From Sphingomonas citricola (GTDB lineage: Bacteria; Pseudomonadota; Alphaproteobacteria; Sphingomonadales; Sphingomonadaceae): a stretch of 64,000 nt of DNA. The first letter of the stretch is position 1, and each line of letters opens with the position of its first letter. The notes beneath the pieces are model-generated. The model saw only the letters and a program-made list of their open reading frames with translations, was not told where the DNA came from and did no database searches. Location of the stretch: assembly GCF_019429535.1 (NCBI RefSeq), contig NZ_JAHXZM010000005.1:233081-297080 (forward strand), written 5' to 3'. Below are positions 7,776-16,982 of this stretch, in pieces. The position numbers were made by a program, and so were the translations under genes.

Positions 7776-8831
7776 TTACAGTCCGGTTCCAGGACGAAGA
7801 AGCTTAAGTGGTGATCTTTGATAGCTTTTCCATAGAGCGTCGACACCTACCTCGATTGCCTTTCGCTCAGCCGCGTTTGCCTTGCTTTGGGGAGGAGAAT
7901 GATCAATTGCCAGATTGCGCAACAACGACTCCAGCCCTTCTACCCTTGCAGCCTGCTTGCGAAGCTCCTCTAGATATGGCACGTTTTTGACACTTGAACT
8001 CTGTACACAATCAATCTCGCGCCTGATTTTACGTATCACGTAAACATGATGAATTCTTAGTTTAGTAACCGTGTCATTGACATCGTAGTCACTGAGCGCC
8101 CTTAGTCTGGAACCCAGCTTTTCCGGTACACTTCGAGACTCATTTAGTATTTCTTCGATCTCACCACCGATCAGGTCAACATCTGCGAATCGCTGAAGCA
8201 CTTCCTTGAAGACATCGTATACGGTCTTGCCATACTCCGTGGCTTGCACAGAAGGTCCCGGCCCTAGCAACTTGCCACCCCCCATAGCGTGTTTTACGCG
8301 ACGTATGTTCCTGCTGATCGTTGCCTGACTTTTAGGAAGATGAACATCAACCTTCTTTCTACTGTTTGTCTCAAGAAGGCGCGTGAAGAGGTACATGTCT
8401 CTAAATGTGAGATTATATGCCCGCCTCACAAATTCGTCATTTTGCACTTCAGCGCTATCTTGCGCGATGGTTCGCACCTTTTCGAGAAGAGGTAACGCTT
8501 CAATAAGCAATGTATTGCAGTCTTCAAAAAACCATGGCCCATCACTCATATCAACCAGGATTGTGTCAAACTCTTTCTCAAGTGATCTAAGCTGGGACCT
8601 CACCGTTTTAGCATCAATCCCAAGCTCCTCCGCCGCCTTCACTTGCGACCTATAATGTACAAATGAACTGAGAGTATGCAGCCATTGCAGCCTTAGCTCA
8701 GGCGCCTTTTTGACAAGCTCCTCGATAGTCACCCTTCCCCCCAATTCCACTAACCATGTCACGTCGGCGGACGGTAGGTGCCACTGATCCATGCCTGTAG
8801 CCACTAGATAGCTGGCAAAGATCGCGGCCAC
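7776..8831 (-). CDS. Protein with two LysR-like winged-helix motifs and no effector domain
   Basis: 351 residues. Residues 51-92 (LHTLSSFVHYRSQVKAAEEL onward, ending RSLEKEFDTILVDM) fit the LysR-type winged helix. Residues 144-206 repeat the pattern: MYLFTRLLET, then SQATISRNIRRVKHAMGGGKL and a Thr-Glu-Tyr-Gly wing end. The usual periplasmic-binding-like effector domain is missing; a helical, Lys/Arg-rich C-terminus takes its place. The gene is clearly more AT-rich than its neighbours, which suggests recent acquisition. It converges with the preceding plus-strand gene. Two tandem half-domains could let a monomer bind a pseudo-palindromic site. Regulatory role is inferred from fold only. Confidence 0.6.
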   Translation of the reverse strand: MAAIFASYLVATGMDQWHLPSADVTWLVELGGRVTIEELVKKAPELRLQWLHTLSSFVHYRSQVKAAEELGIDAKTVRSQLRSLEKEFDTILVDMSDGPWFFEDCNTLLIEALPLLEKVRTIAQDSAEVQNDEFVRRAYNLTFRDMYLFTRLLETNSRKKVDVHLPKSQATISRNIRRVKHAMGGGKLLGPGPSVQATEYGKTVYDVFKEVLQRFADVDLIGGEIEEILNESRSVPEKLGSRLRALSDYDVNDTVTKLRIHHVYVIRKIRREIDCVQSSSVKNVPYLEELRKQAARVEGLESLLRNLAIDHSPPQSKANAAERKAIEVGVDALWKSYQRSPLKLLRPGTGL

Positions 8832-9262
8832 TCCAAAGCTTTAGACCGCCGCGCTTCTGCGACGACCCATTGTGTGGTCGCGCTTCGACCGCAAGAACGG
8901 TCGTTGGAGACCGTGCGCACTAATCGATTCGACCGTGCGAATGACGATGAACGGCTCAACCACGCATTGATGACGATGGCTATCGAGACGCAGCCTCAGC
9001 AGCCCTCCCCCGTGCTGATCGCACCAGCACCGCGTTCAGCCGGTACGCACGCACCGGCCAGATAATACGCCTCCGGTATTCTGATAAATGCACCCTGTCT
9101 CTCTGCCGAATCTACCTAGGCGTATCGTGCAATTCTGAGCAGTTTTTAGTTCGCTGCTCGTTTGCTAGTTAGCCGTTGCGCCACCCAAACAGCGGCGGCG
9201 CAAAAGGATAGTTTCGGCGCAATCGGCGCCGCAACGCTCAAATATAATTTGGAGAAACAAAG
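8832..9262. other. Intergenic stretch with no recognised gene
   Basis: About 430 bases separate the divergent genes at 8831 and 9263. The composition shifts from GC-rich to mixed. It must contain both promoters. Short open frames here have no ribosome binding site or recognisable product. Confidence 0.5.
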
Positions 9263-9649
9263 ATGCGACTTTTGGATAAGGCCGGCCTCATCCGCGGAGA
9301 AGCCATCATTGAGTGCGCTTTCAGCGGTGATGAAACACCCGAGGACTTTGAATTGGCAGATATCGTTGGCCTCGTAGCGGCATACGTCAACATGCGCGAG
9401 CCAACTCATGATATGTTCAAAGTCATGCACAAGCGTGTGGGCGTTGGCCTAGCTCGTGACATGGAGCGGGTTTTCCACATGTTTGACGACCTTGGTGGAC
9501 GTGGTTTGTGGTCACAAGGCCCGGATATTGCGGACGTCCAGTTTACTCACCGGAAGCTAAACAAGCATTATCCACTCTTTGAGAAGAACACTCAAGCCTT
9601 ACTGAACCGGGAGCGCGATCACCGCCATGGGGATAGCACTCCTTTCTAG
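9263..9649 (+). CDS. Hypothetical protein of the integrative element
   Basis: 128 residues preceded by TTGGAGAAACAAAG, a good ribosome binding site. The sequence is soluble and charged with a His-rich C-terminus; the centre (HDMFKVMHKRVGVGLARDM) is probably helical. No family or motif is recognised. It may be regulated from the 430-base region shared with the double winged-helix gene, which diverges from it. Confidence 0.6.
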   Translation: MRLLDKAGLIRGEAIIECAFSGDETPEDFELADIVGLVAAYVNMREPTHDMFKVMHKRVGVGLARDMERVFHMFDDLGGRGLWSQGPDIADVQFTHRKLNKHYPLFEKNTQALLNRERDHRHGDSTPF

Positions 9650-9905
9650 GTCGGGTATCCACCACGATGACGGGCAGCCTTCCCTTCCGAACGACCTCCC
9701 AGAAGGCAGCTAACCCGTTCACTTAGTAGAGCGTGCCCTAAGCCCCCTGCGGGAACGCCCTTAAACCTCCATCGCCGAAGCCAAGCCGATGCGCGAGCAG
9801 TCCCTGCGCGTCGCTGCATTCGTGCGCCTGGAGAACACCGCTGCCGCCGTTTCGGACCACCCGGGCGGCGGCGGCATCTACCTTCTTGGAGAACAGGAAA
9901 CCACC

Positions 9906-10265
9906 ATGCGACCCTACACCAACGACGAGCTACTCAAGGGCATCGGCGCCTTCGAGCACGCGATGAACGCCCAGACCGATGTACCGGGCTTCCGCAAGCG
10001 GACCTCGCCAGCCACCGCCATCGGCATTCTCGCCTCCATGATGCGCAGCGGCCTGTCGGCGACCAAGATCGACCAGGTCATCGACAGCGAGTTCGCCGCC
10101 GACGCACCTCTCCTGCGGAAGGTGCTGGCCATGTACGAGGGCAACAACTGGGACATGGACATGTGGCACCTCCAGCCCAGCGGACAGTACAAGGTCTGCA
10201 CCGACCTGTGCAGCGCGGTCGATCCCAACTGGCGCTACGCTCCCAACATCAGCCTGATGGACTGA
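9906..10265 (+). CDS. Hypothetical protein upstream of the RepA-like gene
   Basis: 119 residues. The start is the ATG following GGAGAACAGGAAACCACC; the frame stays open upstream but has no ribosome binding site there. The protein begins MRPYTNDELLKGIGAFEHAM and ends in a Trp/Tyr-rich segment; the middle (MRSGLSATKIDQVIDSEFA) could be a small helical bundle. No recognised family. It is separated by about 160 bases from the RepA-type ATPase gene on the same strand. Confidence 0.6.
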   Translation: MRPYTNDELLKGIGAFEHAMNAQTDVPGFRKRTSPATAIGILASMMRSGLSATKIDQVIDSEFAADAPLLRKVLAMYEGNNWDMDMWHLQPSGQYKVCTDLCSAVDPNWRYAPNISLMD

Positions 10266-10429
10266 TCCACCACCCGCGTCCGGTCTGACAGCACTAGCCC
10301 AGACGCGTTACCCAGCCGCACTGCATCCCGCCGTCGGCTCAACCCAACACAGACCCGGTCACCCAAGGGTTCGCGAGCGCCGTGCTCGCGGGCCGCTGGA
10401 CAGCCGCGTCTCGTCACCGAGAAACAAAC

Positions 10430-11923
10430 ATGAACGACATTGAACACACTGTCCAAGCACCGACACCTACCGACAGCCCGCTCGTGGCTGGCGACAACGA
10501 CAACCCGGCGGCTGCCGATCGCTGGTCAGCCCTCGGCTTCACGCCCGCGGACGGCGGCGGTTACCTGACACCAGCCGACCTGATCGTCTTCGAGATCAGC
10601 GACGCCGCCGCCCGGCCCGCCATCGTGCAGACGCTGATGCACATGGGGGAGCCACCGCGCCTCAACGTCAAGATCGGTGCAGCCGAGCAGACCTTCTTCC
10701 GGCTCGCCGATCCCGAGCTCGCCGCGACGCTGAAGCGCAGCGTGCCGGCGGGTGTCTACGTCCGCACCGGCGGCGACACCATCCAGCTGCCCGACACAGC
10801 CGCATGGGCGACGCCAACCAGCTTCCCCGCCACCGCCGCCGACCTGTCGGCGATCACGGCGGTGGAGGTCAGCCGCATTGCCAAGGCCGACCTGCCGACC
10901 GCGCAGCCGCTGATCGAGCGGACACCACTCACGGCCATGAGCCTGCGCGGCCTGTCCGCCGAGTTCCGTGCGCGCGCAGTGGAGGCGAAGCCACTCCTCG
11001 CCGACCTGTGCTTCAGCGGGCAGGTCACGACGTGGTACGCGGCCCCCAACACCGGCAAGACGCTGATCACGCTCAACCTGCTCGTCGACGCGGTCAGGGA
11101 GGGCCGCGTGACCGGTGGCAACGTCTACTACATCAATGCAGACGACGGCAGCGACGGCATCGCCACCAAGATGGAGATCCTGGATCCTTTGGAAGTGCAC
11201 ACGCTGGTGCCGGGCTTCCGTGAGTTCAACCCGATTGAGCTCGCGGGCAAGCTCACCAAGATGGGTGTACGTGAGCAGTCCAGGGGCGTGTTCGTCATCA
11301 TCGACACGACGAAGAAGTTCGCGTCGCTGATGGACAAGCGCGAGGCGACCGCCTTCGGCACCGCGTGTCGGCAGGTGGCGATGAACGGCGGCGCGGTGCT
11401 CAACCTCGCGCACACGACCAAGAACCCGAACGCGGACGGCACGCCGCGCTACTCGGGCACCACCGACCTCCTCGAAGATGCCGATGCGGCCTACACCATT
11501 GCCAAGGTCGACAGCGGCGGCGAGGCGGGCGAGCGCGTGGTCGAGTTCAAGTGCTTCAAGCAGCGCGGCCCCAACGCCGAGACAGCGGCCTACGCCTACG
11601 ATGCAGCGCCGGACACGTCCTACCTCGACCGGTTCGCGTCGGTGCGCCGCGTCGACCTTGAGGCACTCGACCAGTTCAAGCGTGTCGAAGCGCAGCGAGC
11701 CGACGCCGAGGTGATCGAGATCGTGCGCAAGTGCATCGCCGAGGGGCACAACTCCAAGATACTGCTCGGCAAAGAAGCCGCGAAGCGTGCCGGCGTGAGC
11801 GTGCGACAGGCCTACCTGCTGGTGGAGCGCTACACCGGCACCGACCCCGCCCAGCACCGCTGGAGCTTCAGCGTCGGCGGTCACGGCATCCACCGCTTCG
11901 AGCTGCTGCCGCTCGCCGCCTGA
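10430..11923 (+). CDS. RepA-type AAA ATPase (AAA_25-like)
   Basis: 497 residues from the ATG at 10430; the longer frame has no ribosome binding site. After about 180 poorly conserved residues comes a RecA-like ATPase core: Walker A APNTGKT at residues 205-211, Walker B VFVIIDTT with D292, then LAHTTKN and YSGTTDLLEDADAAY, as in RepA helicases and related ATPases of plasmids and integrative elements. The C-terminus (ILLGKEAAKRAGVSVRQAYL) looks like a helix-turn-helix. It likely serves replication or maintenance of the element. The repeat-rich region directly downstream could be its target. Confidence 0.8.
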   Translation: MNDIEHTVQAPTPTDSPLVAGDNDNPAAADRWSALGFTPADGGGYLTPADLIVFEISDAAARPAIVQTLMHMGEPPRLNVKIGAAEQTFFRLADPELAATLKRSVPAGVYVRTGGDTIQLPDTAAWATPTSFPATAADLSAITAVEVSRIAKADLPTAQPLIERTPLTAMSLRGLSAEFRARAVEAKPLLADLCFSGQVTTWYAAPNTGKTLITLNLLVDAVREGRVTGGNVYYINADDGSDGIATKMEILDPLEVHTLVPGFREFNPIELAGKLTKMGVREQSRGVFVIIDTTKKFASLMDKREATAFGTACRQVAMNGGAVLNLAHTTKNPNADGTPRYSGTTDLLEDADAAYTIAKVDSGGEAGERVVEFKCFKQRGPNAETAAYAYDAAPDTSYLDRFASVRRVDLEALDQFKRVEAQRADAEVIEIVRKCIAEGHNSKILLGKEAAKRAGVSVRQAYLLVERYTGTDPAQHRWSFSVGGHGIHRFELLPLAA

Positions 11924-11954
11924 GCCAGCCCGGCGTCACCGGTCGGGCAGCGTC

Positions 11955-12047
11955 GCAGGTTCGCAGCTTTTCAGTTTTTCAGCGTTGCGGGTGCCCGCCC
12001 CCGGCGCGGCGCTGCGGAACTGCAAAACTGCAGAACTGAAAACCTGC
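11955..12047. repeat. 8-bp periodic inverted repeat between RepA-like and integrase genes
   Basis: Two arms of 36 bases, 11955-11990 and 12012-12047, are imperfect inverted copies (about 26 of 36 positions match). Within the left arm a TTTCAG-type unit recurs every 8 bases; within the right arm CTGC recurs every 8 bases (CTGCGGAA, CTGCAAAA, CTGCAGAA, CTGAAAAC, CTGCGGCG). The phased repeats resemble iterons or arm-type integrase sites. The rest of 11924-12228 is a GC-rich leader with no gene. Confidence 0.65.
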
Positions 12048-12228
12048 GGCGCTGCCCCGCCACCCCGCGCCCGCTGCCCAGCCCGGCGGCGGCGCGGGTG
12101 CCCCGAGCGGCCCGCCACAGCCCCGCTGGGCAGCGATCCCGGCCCGCCGGTCACCCGCCTACCCGCCGCCGCCCGCGCTGCCCGGCGGCTCAAACCCCCG
12201 AACACCCAACCCACAGGAGGGCATTTCC

Positions 12229-13377
12229 ATGCCAAAAGCGAAACTCGACCACGCCTTCTGCCTCACCGCTCAGTGCGCGCCCGGCAAGAAGAAGACCGAC
12301 TATTACGACGAGACCGTCACCGGCTTCGTGCTGGAATGCCGTTCGACGGGCGGCAAGACCTACTATCTCCGTTACCAAGACCAGGGCGGCGGCCAACGCC
12401 AGCACAAGATCGGCGGCTTCGGCGACATCACCTTCGCGCAGGCCAAGAAGGCGGCGCAGCGGTACCGGTCCGAGGTGGTGATGGGCGGCGACCCGCTGGC
12501 GGCCAAGGCGGAGGCCCGGGCCGTGCCGCTCTACGCCGAGCTCGCCGCGATGCACATGGCCGACGCCAAGCTGCACCAGCGATCGTACAGCACCACGGAA
12601 GGGTACGTCCGCAACCACATCGTGCCGCGCTGGGGCAGGACCCGGCTCACCGACATCGACAGCCGGGCGGTGGCGCAGTGGCTCGCCTCCAAGCGGAACG
12701 ACGGCCTGTCACCCGCGACCGTGCTCAAGATGAAGATGATCTTCGCACGCTCCTTCGAGCTCGGCAGCAAGTGGGGCGTGGCCGGCTGCGAGCGGAACCC
12801 GGTGCGCGCCGTCGAGACCAAGGCGGTGAACAACGCTCGCGAGCGCTACGTCACCGCCGAGGAGGCGGCGCGGCTGGTCGCGGCGGCGGCGGCGTCGCGC
12901 AACAAGCAGCTGTCGGCGATCGTCAACCTGCTGCTGCTCACCGGCATGCGGGTGTCGGAGCTGCTGTCCGCCCGCTGGGCGAACGTCGACCTCGACCGCC
13001 GCACGCTGTTCGTGCCGATCTCGAAGACGGGGCGGTCGCGCCACGTGCCGCTCGCGCAGGCCGCGGTGGACGTGATCGCTGGCCTGAAGCGGGGAGAGTT
13101 CCTGTTCCCCAACCCCCGCGACCCCTCGAAGCACCTGACAACGATCAAGCACGGCTGGCACACCGTCCGTGACGCCGCCGGCCTGCCCGACCTGCGCATC
13201 CACGACCTGCGCCACTCGGCGGCGTCGTTCATGGTCAACAGCGGAGTCGACCTGTTCGCGGTAGGCAAGGTGCTCGGTCACGCCAACGTCGCGAGCACGG
13301 CGCGCTACAGCCACCTCGCCAACGACACGCTGCTCGCCGCCGTCGAGGCGGGTGCGAAGAAGCAGGCGGCCGCCTGA
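12229..13377 (+). CDS. Tyrosine recombinase (phage-type integrase)
   Basis: 382 residues, the usual length for integrases with an arm-binding N-terminus. The N-terminal part (YYDETVTGFVLECRSTGGKT, then GGFGDITFAQAKKAA) matches the arm DNA-binding domain of P4-like integrases; a SAM-like core-binding domain follows at about 100-195. The catalytic residues are all present: R241 (TGMRVSELL), K266 (SKTGRSRHVPL), H325 and R328 (HDLRHSAA), H351 (GHANVAST) and nucleophile Y360. It is preceded by CAGGAGGGC and followed by a strong terminator. It should mark one end of the element that begins near 5742; the att sites could not be identified. Confidence 0.92.
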   Translation: MPKAKLDHAFCLTAQCAPGKKKTDYYDETVTGFVLECRSTGGKTYYLRYQDQGGGQRQHKIGGFGDITFAQAKKAAQRYRSEVVMGGDPLAAKAEARAVPLYAELAAMHMADAKLHQRSYSTTEGYVRNHIVPRWGRTRLTDIDSRAVAQWLASKRNDGLSPATVLKMKMIFARSFELGSKWGVAGCERNPVRAVETKAVNNARERYVTAEEAARLVAAAAASRNKQLSAIVNLLLLTGMRVSELLSARWANVDLDRRTLFVPISKTGRSRHVPLAQAAVDVIAGLKRGEFLFPNPRDPSKHLTTIKHGWHTVRDAAGLPDLRIHDLRHSAASFMVNSGVDLFAVGKVLGHANVASTARYSHLANDTLLAAVEAGAKKQAAA

Positions 13378-13383
13378 CCCCTC

Positions 13384-13448
13384 CCCCGCCCCGCGCGCTG
13401 GCCCCTCAAGGCTGGTCCGCGGGGCGGGGCCTTTCTCTATTTTTTTTA
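13384..13448 (+). terminator. Strong rho-independent terminator after the integrase
   Basis: CCCCGCCCCGCG at 13384-13395 pairs with CGCGGGGCGGGG at 13418-13429, and a T-rich run that includes eight T in a row follows from 13431. Confidence 0.85.
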
Positions 13449-13550
13449 GCTCGGGGCGGAGCGATTCACTGCGCTCAGCTCCCAACTCTTCGAGTTTCGA
13501 ACGATAGCCTGCTTGCGTCTTTTACAACGATCTTATGGCGGTCGAACGCG

Positions 13551-14231
13551 TCATCGCACATCACCCTTAACGAGATAACCCGCTTCGATCCCGTTAATGA
13601 TCATCTCGGCAAACACTTTCCCTACTTCCTCAGCGGGTTCTGATTTATCGGGCTTGAACCATCTGTGAGACCAATTTATCATTCCCAATATACCATAGGC
13701 CATGGTTCGACTCGAACCTACTTTCCGGAACGAGCCCGCAGCAAATCCCTGCTCGAGTATGTCGATCACTGACTGCTCGATGCTTCTGTTAAGTGCACGC
13801 ATATCACTCGACCACGCTGACCTTTTGTCACTGACGTGCGCCAAGTCTTCGCGAATATAAATGTACAATAACGGATAGTTTTCGGAGTAGGACTGCATCA
13901 ACGCTATCACAAGTTCGCGCATTTTCCGCTGCGGACTCATGACGCTGTCGGCGATCGTGCGCGCCAATGTGTCGTTTCGCTCCAGCACCGATCGCACGAT
14001 CTCGTCGAACATCTGCTCCTTTGACGAGAAGTAGTAATACAACGTCGCACGATCGATGCCCAGTTCGGCCGCCACCGCGCTGACGCTGGCCGCACTGAAG
14101 CCAAGTCGGTGAAAGACCCGGACTGCCGCCTCCGAAATCTCCTGGCGGCGCGCGACGTAGGACTCCCGCGCGTCGGTGCCTGCCGCTACTCTACGCTTTC
14201 CGATCAGCGAAGATTGCTTAGCCACGGCCAC
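13551..14231 (-). CDS. TetR-family regulator of the catabolic cluster
   Basis: 226 residues. The N-terminal DNA-binding domain (about 28-75) shows AVRVFHRLGFSAASVSAVAA, GIDRATLYYYFSSKEQMFDE, typical of TetR. The C-terminal ligand domain is of the KstR/FadR-like type seen with acyl-CoA metabolism. It lies 47 bases downstream of the SDR gene on the same strand, so it may be read from the ligase-SDR transcript or from its own promoter. Candidate operators are the 18-bp palindromes at 16857 and 24758; ligand probably an acyl-CoA intermediate of the pathway, by family analogy. Confidence 0.85.
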   Translation of the reverse strand: MAVAKQSSLIGKRRVAAGTDARESYVARRQEISEAAVRVFHRLGFSAASVSAVAAELGIDRATLYYYFSSKEQMFDEIVRSVLERNDTLARTIADSVMSPQRKMRELVIALMQSYSENYPLLYIYIREDLAHVSDKRSAWSSDMRALNRSIEQSVIDILEQGFAAGSFRKVGSSRTMAYGILGMINWSHRWFKPDKSEPAEEVGKVFAEMIINGIEAGYLVKGDVR

Positions 14232-14278
14232 ACTCCCGAACGTTCAGTTGTCGGGCTATCGCGACCCTCCTGCCTTGA

Positions 14279-15046
14279 CTAGCCCCGTGGGGCACCGGCC
14301 ACATAAAGCACCTGCCCGGTCACGAAGGCCGATCGCTCGTCCGCGAAGAATGCGACGGCGTGCGAAATATCGTCCGGAACGCCGGGCCTTCCCACATGGA
14401 TGTCGCGCATCATCGTCGCGACCATGTCGTCGAATGGCATCTTGATGCGCTCGGCAATCGCGCGGGTCATGTCGGTGACGATAAAGCCTGGTGCCACGGC
14501 GTTGACGGTGATCCCGTGTGGCCCGAGTTCGATCGCGAGCGTGCGCGTGATGCCCTGTACGCCCGCCTTCGCGGCAGAGTAGTTGGCCTCGCCGAAGACC
14601 CCTAACGCGGCGATACTCGATAGATTGACGATCCGACCATAACCCATGGCACGCATATGCGGCTGCACCGCCCGACTCATCAAGAAGACCGAGCGAAGGT
14701 TCACCGAAAGGACGACTTCCCAGTCTTCCAGGCTCATCCGCGCGAGAGTACGATCGCGCACGATCCCGGCATTGTTGACCAGAATGGCTGGTGCACCGAG
14801 CTGATGTGTGACCTCGTCAACGCCCCGCGCGACCGCAGCTTCATCGGCAACGTCGCAAGCGACCGCGACCGCACGTCGCCCATGCGCCTCGACCATCGCC
14901 ACCGTATCCGAACAGTTCGCTGCATCGAGGTCGAAGAGCGCAACATCGTGGCCGTCTGCTGCCAACCGTCCAGCGACCGCGGCTCCAATGCCACGCGCTG
15001 CACCCGTCACGATCGCTACACGGGACGCTGATTGTTCAATGATCAT
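14279..15046 (-). CDS. SDR-family oxidoreductase
   Basis: 255 residues from the ATG that follows GGAGGAAGCGCG; the longer frame is rejected because it lies inside the ligase gene. Classical short-chain dehydrogenase: cofactor motif TGAARGIG at 14-21, NNAG at 91-94, catalytic S143, Y156 and K160 (YSAAK). An acidic residue after beta-2 (FDLDAA) suggests NAD(H). The start overlaps the ligase stop as ATGA, so the two are translationally coupled. Likely reaction: oxidation of a hydroxyl on a CoA ester or cyclic alcohol in the same degradative pathway; the substrate is not visible from sequence. Confidence 0.85.
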   Translation of the reverse strand: MIIEQSASRVAIVTGAARGIGAAVAGRLAADGHDVALFDLDAANCSDTVAMVEAHGRRAVAVACDVADEAAVARGVDEVTHQLGAPAILVNNAGIVRDRTLARMSLEDWEVVLSVNLRSVFLMSRAVQPHMRAMGYGRIVNLSSIAALGVFGEANYSAAKAGVQGITRTLAIELGPHGITVNAVAPGFIVTDMTRAIAERIKMPFDDMVATMMRDIHVGRPGVPDDISHAVAFFADERSAFVTGQVLYVAGAPRG

Positions 15047-16749
15047 CGCGCTTCCTCCAGCAGGGAACGAGCCTGTTCCACCAAGAGGAACTTCCTTGCA
15101 CGCCCTGATGCCGTGACCGGGATGGTGGCTGCGTCGACGATCCAAAAATGACGCGGCACCTTGAAGCGGGCGAGCCGCTCCATGACGAACCGCTGCAAAG
15201 CCTGCGCATCCACAACGGCGTCCTGCCGCACGACGATGAACGCCGCGCCGACTTCTCCCATGCGCTCGTCGGGGATCGGCACGACATGCGCCTGCTCGAC
15301 TTCGGCGTTGCTCGTCAACAGGTCCTCGATCTCGGATGGAAGCACCAGTTCGCCGCCGCAGCGGTAACTCTCCTTCGTGCGCCCCAGCAGGGTTATGTAG
15401 CCATCGGAGTCGATCCGCCCCAAATCACCCGTTCGCAACCAGCCGTCCTGGGTAAAGGCGGCGGCGGTTTCCCTCGGCTTCTTGTAGTAGCCACGGGTGA
15501 CGCCCATGCCCTGCGCAACGAGTTCGCCCGCTTCGCCACAGGGCAGGACCGCGCCGGTGGAAGGATCGATTACACGATAGGTGACTAGGCGTTGTCTACT
15601 CGCCGGGTCACCTGCGACCCCGACGTCACGCTGCCGACCGTTCGTCGTCAGCAACCGCTCGAAGTGATCGTCGGGCCGGGTCACGGTCGTAGAAGCGGTC
15701 GTCTCCGTCATGCCGTAGCCAGTGGTGATCTCTTCCACGCCGAGCTCATCGCGGAGGCTAGACCACAACCGCTCCGGGGCGCGGCCGCCGGAAGCGAGAG
15801 CACTGTGCCATGATGACAGGTCGTAAGCATCCTCGCGTGCCGCATCCAGGACGGCCAGGGTCATCGTGGGGATTAGCAATGCATCGCTGGCACGGTGCCG
15901 CTCAATCGATCGAAGGGTATCAATAGCGTCGAAGCGAAGTCGCGGGATGATTGCGCCTCCCACAAAGGGAACGGCAAGCAATCCTTCAACGTAGCCGAAC
16001 ACGTGGTACATCGGCAGCGAAAACACGATCCTTCGTCCATCCTCAAACGCACGTGCCCAAGCACTCCCGAACGCCGTCCGGGTAAGCATGTCATGTGTCA
16101 GGAGAACACCTTTGGGCGAACCCGTCGTACCAGACGTATAGACTATGTCGCAGGTGGCTTCGGCCTCAACGACGGGCAACTTGCAGTCAGCCCCGTCCGC
16201 ATCGTCTCGGTCCAGTTCGTCGAAGTTGATCGCAGTTGCGTGCGAAGCCTGGCTGACCGTTCCGAACACCACGATGCTGCGAAGTTTCGGCAACGTACCG
16301 CCGCCGCCTTGCCGTTCCCACCCCGGCGCGATGTCGTCGAGCGCGCGCAAATAATCATTGTCCCGGAAGCGATCCATCGTGACGAGCAGCACGGCGTCAG
16401 ACTGCTCCAGCAGGTAGAACAATTCGTCGCGACGGTTCAGAATATTGATCGGCACGGCGACGGCCCCCACCCTCGCGATCGCCAGTTTCAACGCGACGAA
16501 CTCCGGATGATTGGCCAGGATCATCGCGACGTTTTCGCCCGGTCTAACACCGAGTGCGACAAGCCCTGCGGCGATGCGCCGGGACCAATCCGCCATTTCG
16601 GCATAGGTCCATGTCCTGGCGTCGGTCACGAGGAAATCGCGATTGGGCCAAGTCGTGACTGCGTCGTCAAACGCACCATGCAAGGTCTTGGGAGTCCAAG
16701 TCGGGAAACGCGTGGCAATGGCACGCTGTCGTTCATCGATGGACATCAT
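15043..16749 (-). CDS. AMP-forming acyl-CoA synthetase
   Basis: About 568 residues of the ANL superfamily. The P-loop-like motif YTSGTTGSPKGV, the GYGMTET motif and the GWLRTGDLGRIDSDGY signature are present, and the C-terminal domain (AHVVPIPDERMGEVGAAF, then FKVPRHFWIVD) ends with a Ser-Gly-Arg-Ala-Arg-Lys stretch in place of the usual Lys loop. It activates a carboxylic acid to its CoA ester with ATP. The frame opens at 16773, but the ATG pair at 16749 is preferred because GAGGA precedes it. It begins about 230 bases from the divergent flavoprotein gene and shares that control region. Confidence 0.87.
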   Translation of the reverse strand: MMSIDERQRAIATRFPTWTPKTLHGAFDDAVTTWPNRDFLVTDARTWTYAEMADWSRRIAAGLVALGVRPGENVAMILANHPEFVALKLAIARVGAVAVPINILNRRDELFYLLEQSDAVLLVTMDRFRDNDYLRALDDIAPGWERQGGGGTLPKLRSIVVFGTVSQASHATAINFDELDRDDADGADCKLPVVEAEATCDIVYTSGTTGSPKGVLLTHDMLTRTAFGSAWARAFEDGRRIVFSLPMYHVFGYVEGLLAVPFVGGAIIPRLRFDAIDTLRSIERHRASDALLIPTMTLAVLDAAREDAYDLSSWHSALASGGRAPERLWSSLRDELGVEEITTGYGMTETTASTTVTRPDDHFERLLTTNGRQRDVGVAGDPASRQRLVTYRVIDPSTGAVLPCGEAGELVAQGMGVTRGYYKKPRETAAAFTQDGWLRTGDLGRIDSDGYITLLGRTKESYRCGGELVLPSEIEDLLTSNAEVEQAHVVPIPDERMGEVGAAFIVVRQDAVVDAQALQRFVMERLARFKVPRHFWIVDAATIPVTASGRARKFLLVEQARSLLEEAR

Positions 16750-16856
16750 GGTTGCTCTGTCATCCTCGCCCATGCGGAACGATGCACGCCGTTCCGCTGT
16801 GTGCCTGTCGCCCGAGGGCCCATTGCACCGAAACCTAGGTCCAAAAGACTAGCCCC

Positions 16857-16874
16857 GTCAATGCCTACGTTGAC
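16857..16874. promoter_or_regulatory. Candidate operator, copy 1 (ligase/flavoprotein divergent region)
   Basis: GTCAATGCCTACGTTGAC, a palindrome with GTCAA/TTGAC ends separated by 8 bases. The same design, GTCAATGCGTGTGTTGAC, stands before the TonB receptor gene at 24758. A weaker third match ends in GTTGAC at 16935-16940, where TTGACT could be a -35 box of the flavoprotein gene. Probably bound by the TetR protein. Confidence 0.6.
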
Positions 16875-16982
16875 AGCGTAAGTCCATTGTACCGGTAAGA
16901 GCATTCCAGAAGCTCGACATCTTTCCACATAGGTGTTGACTTTTTCCCCACCCGGCGCAAAATGAAGCTCATAGGAGAGTGT

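Noticed and set aside
10526..11893. 455-codon frame opposite the RepA-like ATPase
   Set aside because: High GC in third positions leaves the opposite frame open. The plus strand has Walker motifs and a clear start; the minus product is His/Val/Gly-rich without any family pattern.
11924..12228. CRISPR array
   Set aside because: The repeats have an 8-base period without spacers of constant length, and no cas gene is in the window.
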